Below are positions 6,961 to 14,193 of a stretch of 24,322 nt of DNA, in pieces. This DNA comes from an uncultured Lachnospiraceae bacterium (GTDB lineage Bacteria > Bacillota > Clostridia > Lachnospirales > Lachnospiraceae): the NCBI GenBank assembly GCA_900554205.1, contig USGM01000045.1, positions 1-24,322 on the forward strand, in the 5' to 3' direction. Within the stretch, counting starts at the first letter, position 1. The number at the start of each line of letters is the position of its first letter. A program made the position numbers and the translations under genes. Under the pieces are notes generated by a model. The model did no database searches, was not told the DNA's origin, and saw only the letters and a list, made by a program, of their open reading frames with translations.

Positions 6961-8046
6961 TTATTGAATCTTTGTTTCATCCTGCAGCCTGACAACATGG
7001 TGTCCTGCCGCCTTCAGCAGCCGGTTCATGATAGCCTGTCCCAGTCCTGCGCTGTCAAAGCTCTCGGAATACATTCTTTCCACATTTTCGTCGTCAAATT
7101 CCCTGAGTGCGGTAAAGAGATGCCTTGCAATGCTCTCCTCATCCTCTCTGCTGCCCACGCTCTTGACAACATCCGCACAGTATCTTCCGGCGCATTCATC
7201 CGTGCCGATCACGCCGGTCTTTTCACCGTTTTCACGCGCCTTCTGCACCTGCCCGTTGATATAGGCGACCACCGCGTCCGGCTCGCCCTCCACAATCGTC
7301 AGCTCGCCCTTCGGCGCATAATGCCGATACTTCATTCCCGGTGCCTTCGGAGCCTGTCCGCTGTCGGCGCTGAGAATCGTCACATCCGTATCCACCCTGC
7401 CGAGAACCTTCCGCAGCATCTCCTCCGTCACATATCCCGGGCGCAGAATCTGCGGCGGACTCACCGTGAGATCAATAATCGTGGACTCCAGACCAATCCC
7501 GACCGCTCCGCCGTCTATAATCATCTCTATCCTGCCGTCCATGTCCTCAGCTACATACTTCGCCACCGTCGGGCTCGGTCTTCCGGAGAGGTTGGCACTC
7601 GGCGCAGCGATATAGCCCCCGCTGTATTCTATCAGTTTCTGTGCTATTTTATCGGATGGGAAACGCACCGCCACCGTGTCCAGCCCGCCTGTCGTCTCCT
7701 TCGGGACAAGCTCCGACTTGGGAAGAATCATTGTCAGCGGTCCCGGCCAGAACGCTTCCGCGATCCTGCAGGCCTCCTCCGGCACCTCCTTCACGATCTG
7801 CCTGATGTCCTCAAACTTACAGATATGGACGATCAGGGGATTGTCCGACGGTCTGCCCTTCGCGGCATAAATTTTGCGGGACGACTCTCTGTTCAGCGCA
7901 TCTCCGCCCAGCCCATAGACGGTTTCCGTGGGAAATGCCACAAGCCCGCCCGCGCGGATGACCTCTCCCGCACGACGCAGCGCAGCATCCTCCGTCTCCG
8001 TAAACTCCGCCTTACTTCTGTCAATTTTAACTGTTACTGTATTCAT
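6961..8046 (-). CDS. ywlC: L-threonylcarbamoyladenylate synthase (Sua5/YwlC)
   Basis: Makes threonylcarbamoyl-AMP from Thr, bicarbonate and ATP, the first step of t6A formation at position 37 of ANN-decoding tRNAs. The 361-residue protein has the two-domain Sua5 form. The N-terminal YrdC domain has FPTETVYGLGGDA, KGRPSDNPLIVHI and APSANLSGRPSPT. The linker carries APGMKYRHYAPKGEL, leading into the C-terminal Sua5 domain to the end. The ATG at 8046 is chosen over an in-frame TTG at 8106 because an extended -10 promoter lies between them. No ideal Shine-Dalgarno sequence is visible, only GGAAAGTG. Confidence 0.94.
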   Translation of the reverse strand: MNTVTVKIDRSKAEFTETEDAALRRAGEVIRAGGLVAFPTETVYGLGGDALNRESSRKIYAAKGRPSDNPLIVHICKFEDIRQIVKEVPEEACRIAEAFWPGPLTMILPKSELVPKETTGGLDTVAVRFPSDKIAQKLIEYSGGYIAAPSANLSGRPSPTVAKYVAEDMDGRIEMIIDGGAVGIGLESTIIDLTVSPPQILRPGYVTEEMLRKVLGRVDTDVTILSADSGQAPKAPGMKYRHYAPKGELTIVEGEPDAVVAYINGQVQKARENGEKTGVIGTDECAGRYCADVVKSVGSREDEESIARHLFTALREFDDENVERMYSESFDSAGLGQAIMNRLLKAAGHHVVRLQDETKIQ

Positions 8047-8086
8047 CCTGTTTGACACTTTCCGGTTTTTCTGCACACTTAAAGCA

Positions 8087-8095
8087 AGTATATCA
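8087..8095 (-). promoter_or_regulatory. Extended -10 promoter for ywlC-rpiB-upp cluster
   Basis: The minus strand reads TGATATACT, an extended -10 element (TGn plus TATACT), about 40 bases upstream of the ywlC ATG. No good -35 box is present at 17 bp. It overlaps the in-frame TTG extension and so argues against that longer start. Confidence 0.5.
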
Positions 8096-8118
8096 CACTT
8101 CCCCAAAAAGGAAAAGAC

Positions 8119-8829
8119 TCAGTCTTGTTTATTCAGATATTGCAGAATTCCCATATGGATTGCCCACGCCACCCGTTCCTGATAATCGTCCGTGCACAGC
8201 TTTTCCGCCTCCGCGCTGTTAGAAAGGAAACCACACTCGACAATGACGATCGGTATGCCTGTCTTTTTCAACAGATAATAGCTGTCATTCGCCTTGACCT
8301 GCCTCTTGTTCTCAGGGTCCACCTTGTCGACCAGCTGCCACTGGATCGCATCCGCCAGATTCTGTCCCTCCTTGCTGCCGGTGTAATAAAACACCTGCGC
8401 GCCGTGAACGTATTCCTCCGGATAGCTGTTCTGGTGGATGCTCACCGTGACCTGCGGCGCCGTCCTGTCGATCAGTTCTATCCTCCGCTTCATGTCCTGT
8501 ACCTTCTTATTAGAGGCATTCGCATCGTTCAGCCCCTCATCGCTCTCTCTTGTCATCACAACAGTAATATCATTTGCCTCCAGATACTTTTTCACCTTTT
8601 CCGCAATCTGGAGATTGACATCCTTCTCCTTCGCCCCGTTGATTCCCACTTTGCCCGGATCATCCCCGCCATGTCCCGCGTCAATCACCACACACCGCAC
8701 GTCTCTGCCCGACATTGCGCTTCCCCGTCCGGCAGTGTACAGAACCGTCTCCTTACAGACATATACCAGTGAAAGCAGGAGAAGCATTCCTGCCGCCGCC
8801 GAGAGAAGCCTCTGGTTCCATTTACTCAT
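8119..8829 (-). CDS. cwlD: N-acetylmuramoyl-L-alanine amidase, CwlD-like
   Basis: A zinc amidase that cuts the stem peptide from muramic acid. In spore formers CwlD prepares cortex muramic delta-lactam needed for germination. It has 236 residues, close to B. subtilis CwlD (237). An N-terminal membrane or signal segment (about 8-24) is followed by one Amidase_3 domain. Zinc ligands by motif are His53 (DAGHGG), Glu68 (AKEKDVN) and His132 (SIHQNS), with catalytic Glu198 (VIVECGFLSN). AAGGAGGAG precedes the ATG. It is divergent from the sortase gene. The CwlD assignment rests on length and single-domain form; another Amidase_3 role is possible. Confidence 0.8.
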   Translation of the reverse strand: MSKWNQRLLSAAAGMLLLLSLVYVCKETVLYTAGRGSAMSGRDVRCVVIDAGHGGDDPGKVGINGAKEKDVNLQIAEKVKKYLEANDITVVMTRESDEGLNDANASNKKVQDMKRRIELIDRTAPQVTVSIHQNSYPEEYVHGAQVFYYTGSKEGQNLADAIQWQLVDKVDPENKRQVKANDSYYLLKKTGIPIVIVECGFLSNSAEAEKLCTDDYQERVAWAIHMGILQYLNKQD

Positions 8830-8878
8830 ACTGTTCTCCTCCTTGTTTTTTCAATAATGTATATTCAAGGGTATTGCA

Positions 8879-8908
8879 TTGCATGTTTTTTTAAGCTAGA
8901 ATTACTAT
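8879..8908 (+). promoter_or_regulatory. Promoter for sortase operon
   Basis: TTGCAT (8879-8884), an 18-bp spacer and TACTAT (8903-8908), about 30 bases before the sortase ATG. The -35 box is within a TTGCATTGCAT tandem starting at 8874. Moderate match to consensus. Confidence 0.45.
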
Positions 8909-8937
8909 ATTGAAAGAAAAATCATTAAGGAGCATTT

Positions 8938-9816
8938 ATGAAAAACTCCAGAAAAGCCATTGCCATTATTCTGGCTGTGATTGCCGTCAGCTGTCTGTCG
9001 GCTGCTGTGGTTCTGGTGATCCGCCACGCAAAGGATGATCTCCGCACAGATGCGGGCATGGAGGAGCTTCGTTCCTCCGCCGAAGTCATAATGCAGGAGA
9101 GTTCTTCCGACGCTGAGACCATGCTTCCTTCTGTTGAGCCGGAAGCATCCCCCTCTCCGTCCCCGGAGCCATCTCCCGAGCCCACGCCGGAGCCTACTCC
9201 CGAGCCGGTCATCAATCCCTATCGGGACAGCTTTCTCGCCAACAGTGATATGGCTGCATGGCTACATATTCCGGACACAGAGATCGATTACCCTGTCATG
9301 TGGACACCGGCAGATGAGGAATACTACCTGCGTCGTGGCTTCGACGGTTCCTCCAACCGGAACGGCTGTCTGATCCTTGACACCGACAGCTGTCTCGAAC
9401 CTTTGACGACTAATCTGATCATCCATGGACATAATATGAAATCAGGTGCTATGTTCGGCACTCTGACCGACTATGAGGACGAGGACTTCTGCAAGGAGCA
9501 TATGCAGATCATTCTCTACACAGAGGAATGTCAGCGCAATTATGAAGTGCTCGCGGTATTTCGCTCTCAGGTCTATAAAAAGACCGATCAGGTCTTCAAG
9601 TTCTACAAATTCTTTCAGGCGGATACCGCTGAAGAATTTGATGATTTCTATCAAAACTTAAAAGCACTTTCTCTGTACGACACCGGTGTGACAGCAGAGT
9701 TCGGGGATCATTTTATTACACTCTCCACCTGCTCCTACCATGTGACAAACGGAAGGTTTGTTGTTGTCGCAAAAGAAGTGGAGACCGGCGATACCTATCT
9801 GCCGCTTACAGAGTAA
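8938..9816 (+). CDS. srtB: Class B sortase
   Basis: Membrane transpeptidase that cleaves a C-terminal sorting signal and joins the protein to the cell wall. The 292 residues comprise an N-terminal membrane anchor (about 7-28), an acidic Ser/Glu segment, a Pro-rich spacer of SP/EP/TP repeats (about 70-90) and a SrtB domain (about 93-292). Catalytic residues are His165 (HGHNM), Cys265 (TLSTCSYH) and Arg273 (NGRFVVVAKE), and the ETG-YLP-type ending is usual. AAGGAG lies 6 bases before the ATG. The next gene, 26 bases downstream, encodes a protein with a sorting signal, almost certainly its dedicated substrate. Confidence 0.9.
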   Translation: MKNSRKAIAIILAVIAVSCLSAAVVLVIRHAKDDLRTDAGMEELRSSAEVIMQESSSDAETMLPSVEPEASPSPSPEPSPEPTPEPTPEPVINPYRDSFLANSDMAAWLHIPDTEIDYPVMWTPADEEYYLRRGFDGSSNRNGCLILDTDSCLEPLTTNLIIHGHNMKSGAMFGTLTDYEDEDFCKEHMQIILYTEECQRNYEVLAVFRSQVYKKTDQVFKFYKFFQADTAEEFDDFYQNLKALSLYDTGVTAEFGDHFITLSTCSYHVTNGRFVVVAKEVETGDTYLPLTE

Positions 9817-9842
9817 AGCATGCGAGCAAAAGGAGGAACAAA

Positions 9843-10685
9843 ATGAAAAAGAAACTCAAAGCACTTGTATCCCTGCTCACCGCAGCAGCTGTTCTTGCAC
9901 TGCTTCCCGGTGGCAACGCCCTGACCGCAAAGGCAGAAGAAGCAAAGACCTACTCCGTCAAGTATATCGGCGAAACTGTAAACGAATGGCGCTATGTCGA
10001 AGGAAGCACCTTTGATGACAATGCCTACAATCGGGAGATCTACTGTCTGAATCTGGAGCTGAAGGATGGAGACGCCGTTGTAGTATATCCCGGCGATGTT
10101 GAGCCCAATGAGGAACTTCACCTTGCAGATGTCACACTTGGCAACCTTACCATTTTCCAGAATGCCCATGCTGTCGTTTTCACCGGCGGAGTGACTGACT
10201 GCTATGTGTTGGCGGGCGCTTATGCCGCAATCAACGGAGATGTCAGAAATGCCTATCTCTACGACACGACAACCTGTACCTTCAACAACAATGTACTGGA
10301 TATGGTTCTCAACATCGAAGATGAACCGCATTCCAATATTTCCTGCGCAGGAACTGTAGGTCATTTCCGCACCGACTCCAGCACAGGAGCAAGAACCTAT
10401 GAATTTTATGATATTCCAAAGAACATAATGCGTATGGATGCCGGCACCTATCAGATCGCACAATCCAGCCCGACACCGTCCGATGCCTACCTTGCAGCAA
10501 TGAACGGTACCACCAGTAATACAACCGCAGCTGCACCTTCGTCATCTTCTTCCAGCACTTCTTCATCCAATGAGTATGACGAAGTTCCCAAGACCGGAGA
10601 GCACAGCATGGTCATCTGGTTCGTCTGTGCGGCAACTGTACTTTTTGCAGGCAGCTATGTGCTTTACAGAAAGTCCGAACAGTAA
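9843..10685 (+). CDS. Cell-wall-anchored surface protein with VPKTG sorting signal
   Basis: A 280-residue exported protein of unknown function. The signal peptide runs from residue 1 to about 31 (likely cut after AKA). The mature part (about 35-205) has short alternating hydrophobic strands with Asn and Gly turns, suggesting a beta-rich or beta-helix fold, and four Cys (68, 120, 145, 168) that could form disulfides. A Ser/Thr/Ala-rich wall-spanning stretch (about 208-243) follows. Then come VPKTG (248-252), a hydrophobic helix and the basic tail YRKSEQ, the standard sortase signal order. I do not recognise the mature domain. AAAGGAGG precedes the ATG. It is co-transcribed with the sortase. 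Confidence 0.8.
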   Translation: MKKKLKALVSLLTAAAVLALLPGGNALTAKAEEAKTYSVKYIGETVNEWRYVEGSTFDDNAYNREIYCLNLELKDGDAVVVYPGDVEPNEELHLADVTLGNLTIFQNAHAVVFTGGVTDCYVLAGAYAAINGDVRNAYLYDTTTCTFNNNVLDMVLNIEDEPHSNISCAGTVGHFRTDSSTGARTYEFYDIPKNIMRMDAGTYQIAQSSPTPSDAYLAAMNGTTSNTTAAAPSSSSSSTSSSNEYDEVPKTGEHSMVIWFVCAATVLFAGSYVLYRKSEQ

Positions 10686-10692
10686 AAACACA

Positions 10693-10716
10693 AAAGGGAG
10701 CCCAACGGCTCCCTTT
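10693..10716. terminator. Bidirectional terminator between convergent genes
   Basis: A perfect 10-bp stem, AAAGGGAGCC / GGCTCCCTTT, with a 4-base loop, lies between the stop of the sortase substrate and the stop of the GH18 gene. U tracts are formed by the stem ends on both strands. Confidence 0.75.
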
Positions 10717-10717
10717 A

Positions 10718-12451
10718 TTACTTTACTCCCGCGTAAGCTGCCACAAGCTCCCACGCGGACTGTGTACCATATCCGAGCCTCCACACTGCCACGCCCCCGA
10801 TATTCCGTGCATTCATAACGTTTACCTTGACGCTGAGCGACTCTGTATCTTCTATCCACATCTGATAAAGGGTATCATTTCCCTGCCATTCAATATAATT
10901 CTGACAGGTTACCTCATCCCATTCTGCCATATCCGTGCTCTTGCCGTATTTCTGCAGGCATTCCTCCACATTGCTGATGGGGATCGCTTCGCTCGTCACC
11001 TCGGCTCCCTTTGTCATCCACAGTCTTGTATAGAAGGGCAGTGCATTCACGACCTTTTCTGCCGGTACCTGCTCCAGTGTCCGGTCGAGTCCGCCCGAAA
11101 CATAATCAATGCTCGCAACGCTTCCCGCCTCCTGGCAGCCTCCCCAGTGTTCATCATAGCCCATAATGATCACATAGTCGGCAACCAGTCCCTGAATATC
11201 CAGTCTGTAGTAATTGGAGGAATTCAACGGCACATAGTTATCGATCGACAATGCCAGTCCGCTCTGTCTGCACAGCACCGAAAGCTCCCTCAGGAACTGG
11301 TTGAAATGCGGTCTCGCCTCATTTGTCAGCTTCTCAAAATCCAGATTAATGCCGTCCAGTCCATATTCCAACGCTGTGTCTACTATATTCTGTGCCATCT
11401 GCTGCCGGCTCGATGTTGCGGACAGGACAGCATAGCTGTCCACCGTCGTCCCGCTCTCTGCCGTATAGTTAAAATCATCCCATACGCCCCATACCTTTAT
11501 ACCCTTTTCATGCGCCTTCTTTACATACTGCGCCGATGCAAAGGACCGGAAAAGCTCTCCGTCACTGTTCTTGAGGCTGAACCACGTCGGAGCAATCACG
11601 TTGATTCCTTTCCCTTCCTTTAATACACTGTCCAGCGTATCATTTCCGCCGGGACCTCCGATTCCGTGCCAGCCGAGGCTCACCTTTCCGTCCATCGCAA
11701 CGGAGGTGTACTCCGCCGGGACATAGTCCGTAACTGCTGTCTGTACCTCCGTGTTCAGATTCGTCAGACGCTTGTTCTCCACATAGCCGATCATGGCATC
11801 CGAGGTCTTCACCTTGCTCCATGTATCCATCTGTTCCAGCAGTTCCACTGTCTCTCCTGCCTCCAGTTCCCGCAGGATCGGGCTCTTGATGCCGCCGCGG
11901 ACGCGCAGCTGCGTTGCTTTCGCAATATCATAGGTCTTAATAATTCCCCATTCGGTGTACACCTGAAGGTGTCTGTCATACTTTTCATAAGTAAAGTTTG
12001 CAAATTTCCTGACATATTCGGCTGCAACGAAAAGCTGCTCCCCGTCCTTCATGCATATCACATATTCCGCCGGGTGTTCCCCTTCTCCGTCGCTGTATAC
12101 CGTTTCCCCGAATCCAACCGTCGTTGTATCCGTTGCCGATGTAAACAAAAGCTTCTGCTCCGTCTCATCTACATAAAAAATTTCATTAAAATATGTTCTG
12201 ACCGTATTCAGGTCAAAATATACCACTCCGTTCTTCACGACCGCCTGTTCCTCAAGCATGTCGTTCTGAAGAATAATCGCCAGTCTTCCGTCACTCTCTC
12301 CGACTGCGGCATCCGTCACCCCGTAGTACTCGTCGAGATCCGCCACTTCTTTGCTGTAGGTATACTTATCCAGAAGCTTACCTCCAAACGCTGCTCCCAC
12401 GATCACAACAATCAGCAGCAAGGCTATTATTACAGGCAGTATTTTTTTCAT
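10718..12451 (-). CDS. Membrane-anchored GH18-family hydrolase with SH3b domain
   Basis: A 577-residue surface protein. It has an N-terminal membrane anchor (about 3-24), an unassigned region that may be of the copper-amine-oxidase-N/stalk type (about 55-175), a bacterial SH3 domain (about 180-230, LRVRGGIKSPILRELEAGE to MIGYVENKRL) and a GH18 barrel (about 255-577). The catalytic motif is DGINLDFE with acid Glu373, followed by the barrel strand MGYDEHWGG and the closing NIGGVAVWRLG. Related proteins (YaaH, SleL, YdhD types) cut N-acetylglucosamine-containing cell wall or spore cortex. The ATG at 12451 is used because GGAGC lies 8-9 bases upstream. An in-frame upstream TTG extension runs through the inverted repeat. 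Confidence 0.85.
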   Translation of the reverse strand: MKKILPVIIALLLIVVIVGAAFGGKLLDKYTYSKEVADLDEYYGVTDAAVGESDGRLAIILQNDMLEEQAVVKNGVVYFDLNTVRTYFNEIFYVDETEQKLLFTSATDTTTVGFGETVYSDGEGEHPAEYVICMKDGEQLFVAAEYVRKFANFTYEKYDRHLQVYTEWGIIKTYDIAKATQLRVRGGIKSPILRELEAGETVELLEQMDTWSKVKTSDAMIGYVENKRLTNLNTEVQTAVTDYVPAEYTSVAMDGKVSLGWHGIGGPGGNDTLDSVLKEGKGINVIAPTWFSLKNSDGELFRSFASAQYVKKAHEKGIKVWGVWDDFNYTAESGTTVDSYAVLSATSSRQQMAQNIVDTALEYGLDGINLDFEKLTNEARPHFNQFLRELSVLCRQSGLALSIDNYVPLNSSNYYRLDIQGLVADYVIIMGYDEHWGGCQEAGSVASIDYVSGGLDRTLEQVPAEKVVNALPFYTRLWMTKGAEVTSEAIPISNVEECLQKYGKSTDMAEWDEVTCQNYIEWQGNDTLYQMWIEDTESLSVKVNVMNARNIGGVAVWRLGYGTQSAWELVAAYAGVK

Positions 12452-12481
12452 AATCGGCGGCTCCTCTTCTTTTATCTGGGT

Positions 12482-12552
12482 ATTGTATGTGTAACTGCCC
12501 GCATTCGGCAAAGCGGGCAGTTACATCATACCACACTCGTTCTTTTAAGTCA
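12482..12552 (-). promoter_or_regulatory. Promoter region of GH18 gene with a long inverted repeat
   Basis: On the minus strand, TGACTT (12547-12552), 16 bp and TATGAT (12525-12530), extended by TGG, form one possible promoter. TTGCCG (12506-12511), 18 bp and TACAAT (12482-12487) form another. A near-perfect inverted repeat (12490-12525) overlaps both. The usable promoter cannot be decided from sequence. Confidence 0.35.
12490..12525. repeat. 13-bp inverted repeat upstream of GH18 gene
   Basis: Arms TGTAACTGCCCGC (12490-12502) and GCGGGCAGTTACA (12513-12525) are perfect complements around a 10-base centre. There is no T-run after it on either strand, so it is not a normal terminator. Its position at the core promoter suggests an operator or a 5'-end mRNA hairpin. 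Confidence 0.7.
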
Positions 12553-12648
12553 TTACCATTTTTTCAGTCTGTGACCGGTTCCGGCGCTGTCAGCATGAGA
12601 GGCAACCCGTTTTGATAACGCCGTGCCGGTCTGCAGGAGGCAAATTGC

Positions 12649-12960
12649 TCATTCGGCAGTTACTCTGTCAAATCTCACCTGTGCAAGCTGGCCTTCCTCG
12701 CCAAACACATAGTCCGCCATGTAACTGCTGTCCTCACATACCGCTCCGATTGCCTTGTCATACGGGAGCACAGCCCGTCCGTCAACGAACAGTCCTACAC
12801 CCCTGTCATACATTTCTTCCAGCCGCTGCCGCATCTCATCGTGATCTGCTTCCGCTTCTGATATGTTTTCGTTTTTTACCTGCAAAATTCTACCCCCTAT
12901 GTTTTTCCCAAAAGGATCGTGATGAATCGCAAATGCATCCGGCTGTACTCTGATTGGCAT
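12649..12960 (-). CDS. Hypothetical protein, 103 residues
   Basis: I do not recognise this protein. It is soluble and acidic with no signal peptide or membrane segment. The N-terminus (MPIRVQPDAFAIHHDPFGKN) contains adjacent His residues. A charged helix follows (about 30-52, ENISEAEADHDEMRQRLEEM), then FVDGRAVLPYDKAIGAVCEDSS and a beta-like end, QLAQVRFDRV. The ATG at 12960 has only GGAAG nearby. A TATATT box lies about 12 bases before it, without a convincing -35. Codon use looks like coding sequence. It is monocistronic, or it may read toward the GH18 gene about 200 bases downstream, since no terminator is visible between them. Confidence 0.6.
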   Translation of the reverse strand: MPIRVQPDAFAIHHDPFGKNIGGRILQVKNENISEAEADHDEMRQRLEEMYDRGVGLFVDGRAVLPYDKAIGAVCEDSSYMADYVFGEEGQLAQVRFDRVTAE

Positions 12961-13148
12961 AAACTTCCAATATACAAAAGACTAAAATGAATTATTATTG
13001 TGAAAATATTAGTTGAAATACTATGATCAAGCAGACACCAGCTGATGTGTCAAAACTTGCAAGACATCCATGAATATATGTCAGAACTTTTCAAACCGCC
13101 ATATAATGTGATAGGATGAAACGGAACGATATGTTCCAATAAAAGCAA

Positions 13149-13214
13149 AATCAACTAGAATTACAGACCGCCTCCTTTCCCGCACAGACTGCCGGAGGCA
13201 TTTGCAAGTTGATT
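13149..13214. repeat. Nested inverted repeat upstream of mecA promoter
   Basis: Outer arms AATCAACT (13149-13156) and AGTTGATT (13207-13214) enclose inner arms GCCTCC (13170-13175) and GGAGGC (13194-13199). As RNA this would fold into a two-part stem. It lies upstream of the mecA -35 box, so it is not part of the mecA leader made from that promoter. Confidence 0.5.
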
Positions 13215-13287
13215 ATAATATACTGGTATATAATTTTCAAGTACAATTTGAAGAATTATAAAAAAAAATTAAACTTATGTCCTGCTA

Positions 13288-13316
13288 TTGACTTACAGCC
13301 TGCCAGACGATATTAT
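13288..13316 (+). promoter_or_regulatory. mecA promoter
   Basis: TTGACT (13288-13293), a 17-bp spacer and TATTAT (13311-13316). It predicts a leader of about 65 bases before the mecA ATG. Confidence 0.7.
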
Positions 13317-13388
13317 ACAATGCAAGCATACCATTATCGGTGTGATATTATTTGGCATGCCTTCAATGCAGAAAGGAAGGGTTATCGT

Positions 13389-14111
13389 ATGAAGATAGAA
13401 AAAGTTAATGAGAATCAGATCCGTTGCACCTTGACCCGCGAGGATCTCGCCAGCCGCGAATTAAAGATCAGTGAACTCGCTTATGGTACGGAAAAGGCGA
13501 AGACCCTGTTCCGTGACATGATGCGTCAGGCCAATTTTGAGTTTGGTTTTGAGGCGGAGGACATTCCTCTGATGATCGAAGCCATACCGCTGAACGCAGA
13601 ATGCATTGTTCTGATCATCACAAAGGTCGAAGACCCCGACGAGCTTGACACCCGCTTCTCCCGTTTTGCCCCCTCCGTGACAGAGGACAGCGAGGAGGCT
13701 GAAGAATTTGATACAGATAATACGGATGAGGTAATGGAGCTGTTCCGGCAGCTTCAGACAGACAAGGCGGAACCTGCAAATGCACCAGCTGCCGAGGAGT
13801 CACCTGCAAAGGATAAGCTGCTCTCCCGCATCTACGCCATGGCTTCGCTCCAGCAGACCATTGATGCCTGCCGGCTGATTGCTCCGGCTTACAACGGTTT
13901 CAGTTCCCTGTTCAAGGATTCCGATTCCGGTGTCTATTATCTGTCGCTGACAGCGCCAACGGAGCAGTTGGAGGAGTTTAACCGTGTCTGCAACACCCTG
14001 TCAGAGTACGGATGCCTGAAGCACGGGCTTCCCGGAAGCAGAAATTATCTGTTTGAACACTGTGAAACCTTAATTCGTGATAACACTGTACAGTCACTCG
14101 GAACAATATAA
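13389..14111 (+). CDS. mecA: MecA-like adaptor protein for ClpC
   Basis: A 240-residue cytoplasmic adaptor. MecA proteins deliver substrates to the ClpCP protease. The N-terminal domain begins MKIEKVNENQIRCTLTREDL and has the typical LAYGTEKAKTLFRDMMRQA segment (about residues 31-49). An acidic low-complexity linker (about 95-135, Glu/Asp rich) follows. The C-terminal domain (about 145-235, from MASLQQTIDACRLI onward) is the ClpC-binding part. Slightly longer than B. subtilis MecA (218). The frame extends further upstream, but the ATG at 13389 has AAAGGAAGG in place and lies downstream of the promoter. Confidence 0.87.
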   Translation: MKIEKVNENQIRCTLTREDLASRELKISELAYGTEKAKTLFRDMMRQANFEFGFEAEDIPLMIEAIPLNAECIVLIITKVEDPDELDTRFSRFAPSVTEDSEEAEEFDTDNTDEVMELFRQLQTDKAEPANAPAAEESPAKDKLLSRIYAMASLQQTIDACRLIAPAYNGFSSLFKDSDSGVYYLSLTAPTEQLEEFNRVCNTLSEYGCLKHGLPGSRNYLFEHCETLIRDNTVQSLGTI

Positions 14112-14117
14112 AATTTG

Positions 14118-14166
14118 AAGGTCGGCATAAGGTATTGTATGATCCCAATATCCTATGCCGACTTTC
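14118..14166. terminator. Bidirectional terminator between mecA and chemotaxis receptor
   Basis: Arms GTCGGCATA (14121-14129) and TATGCCGAC (14154-14162) extend inward through GGTATTG / CAATATCC, giving a long hairpin. TTTCTTT follows on the plus strand and A/T-rich sequence on the minus side. It serves both convergent genes. Confidence 0.75.
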
Positions 14167-14193
14167 TTTATCACATTTTATTCTATACCAGTT

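Larger units (their letters stand above)
12961..13388. other. 428-base intergenic region upstream of mecA
   Basis: No convincing gene is present. The region is AT-rich. It holds an interrupted palindrome (GACAC 13034-13038 / GTGTC 13047-13051 around CAGCTG), a TATAAT at 13102-13107 with a poor -35, the short inverted repeat GGAAC-N5-GTTCC (13123-13137), a nested inverted repeat (13149-13214) and the strong mecA promoter (13288-13316). A small structured RNA in 13110-13215 is possible but unproved. Confidence 0.5.

Noticed and set aside
8047..8106. Longer ywlC protein starting at the TTG at 8106
   Set aside because: The extra 20 residues have no family match and the segment contains the extended -10 promoter.
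8110..8125. AAGACT-C-AGTCTT palindrome at the cwlD stop codon
   Set aside because: A one-base centre cannot form an RNA hairpin and there is no regulator context. Probably chance.
9160..9210. Repetitive CCGAGCC-type DNA as a tandem repeat or CRISPR-like element
   Set aside because: It encodes the Pro/Glu/Ser/Thr spacer of the sortase. The repeat is a protein low-complexity linker.
13123..13137. GGAAC-N5-GTTCC as a LexA (SOS) box
   Set aside because: Gram-positive LexA sites need a 4-base centre (GAAC-N4-GTTC). Here it is 5, and no SOS gene is next to it.
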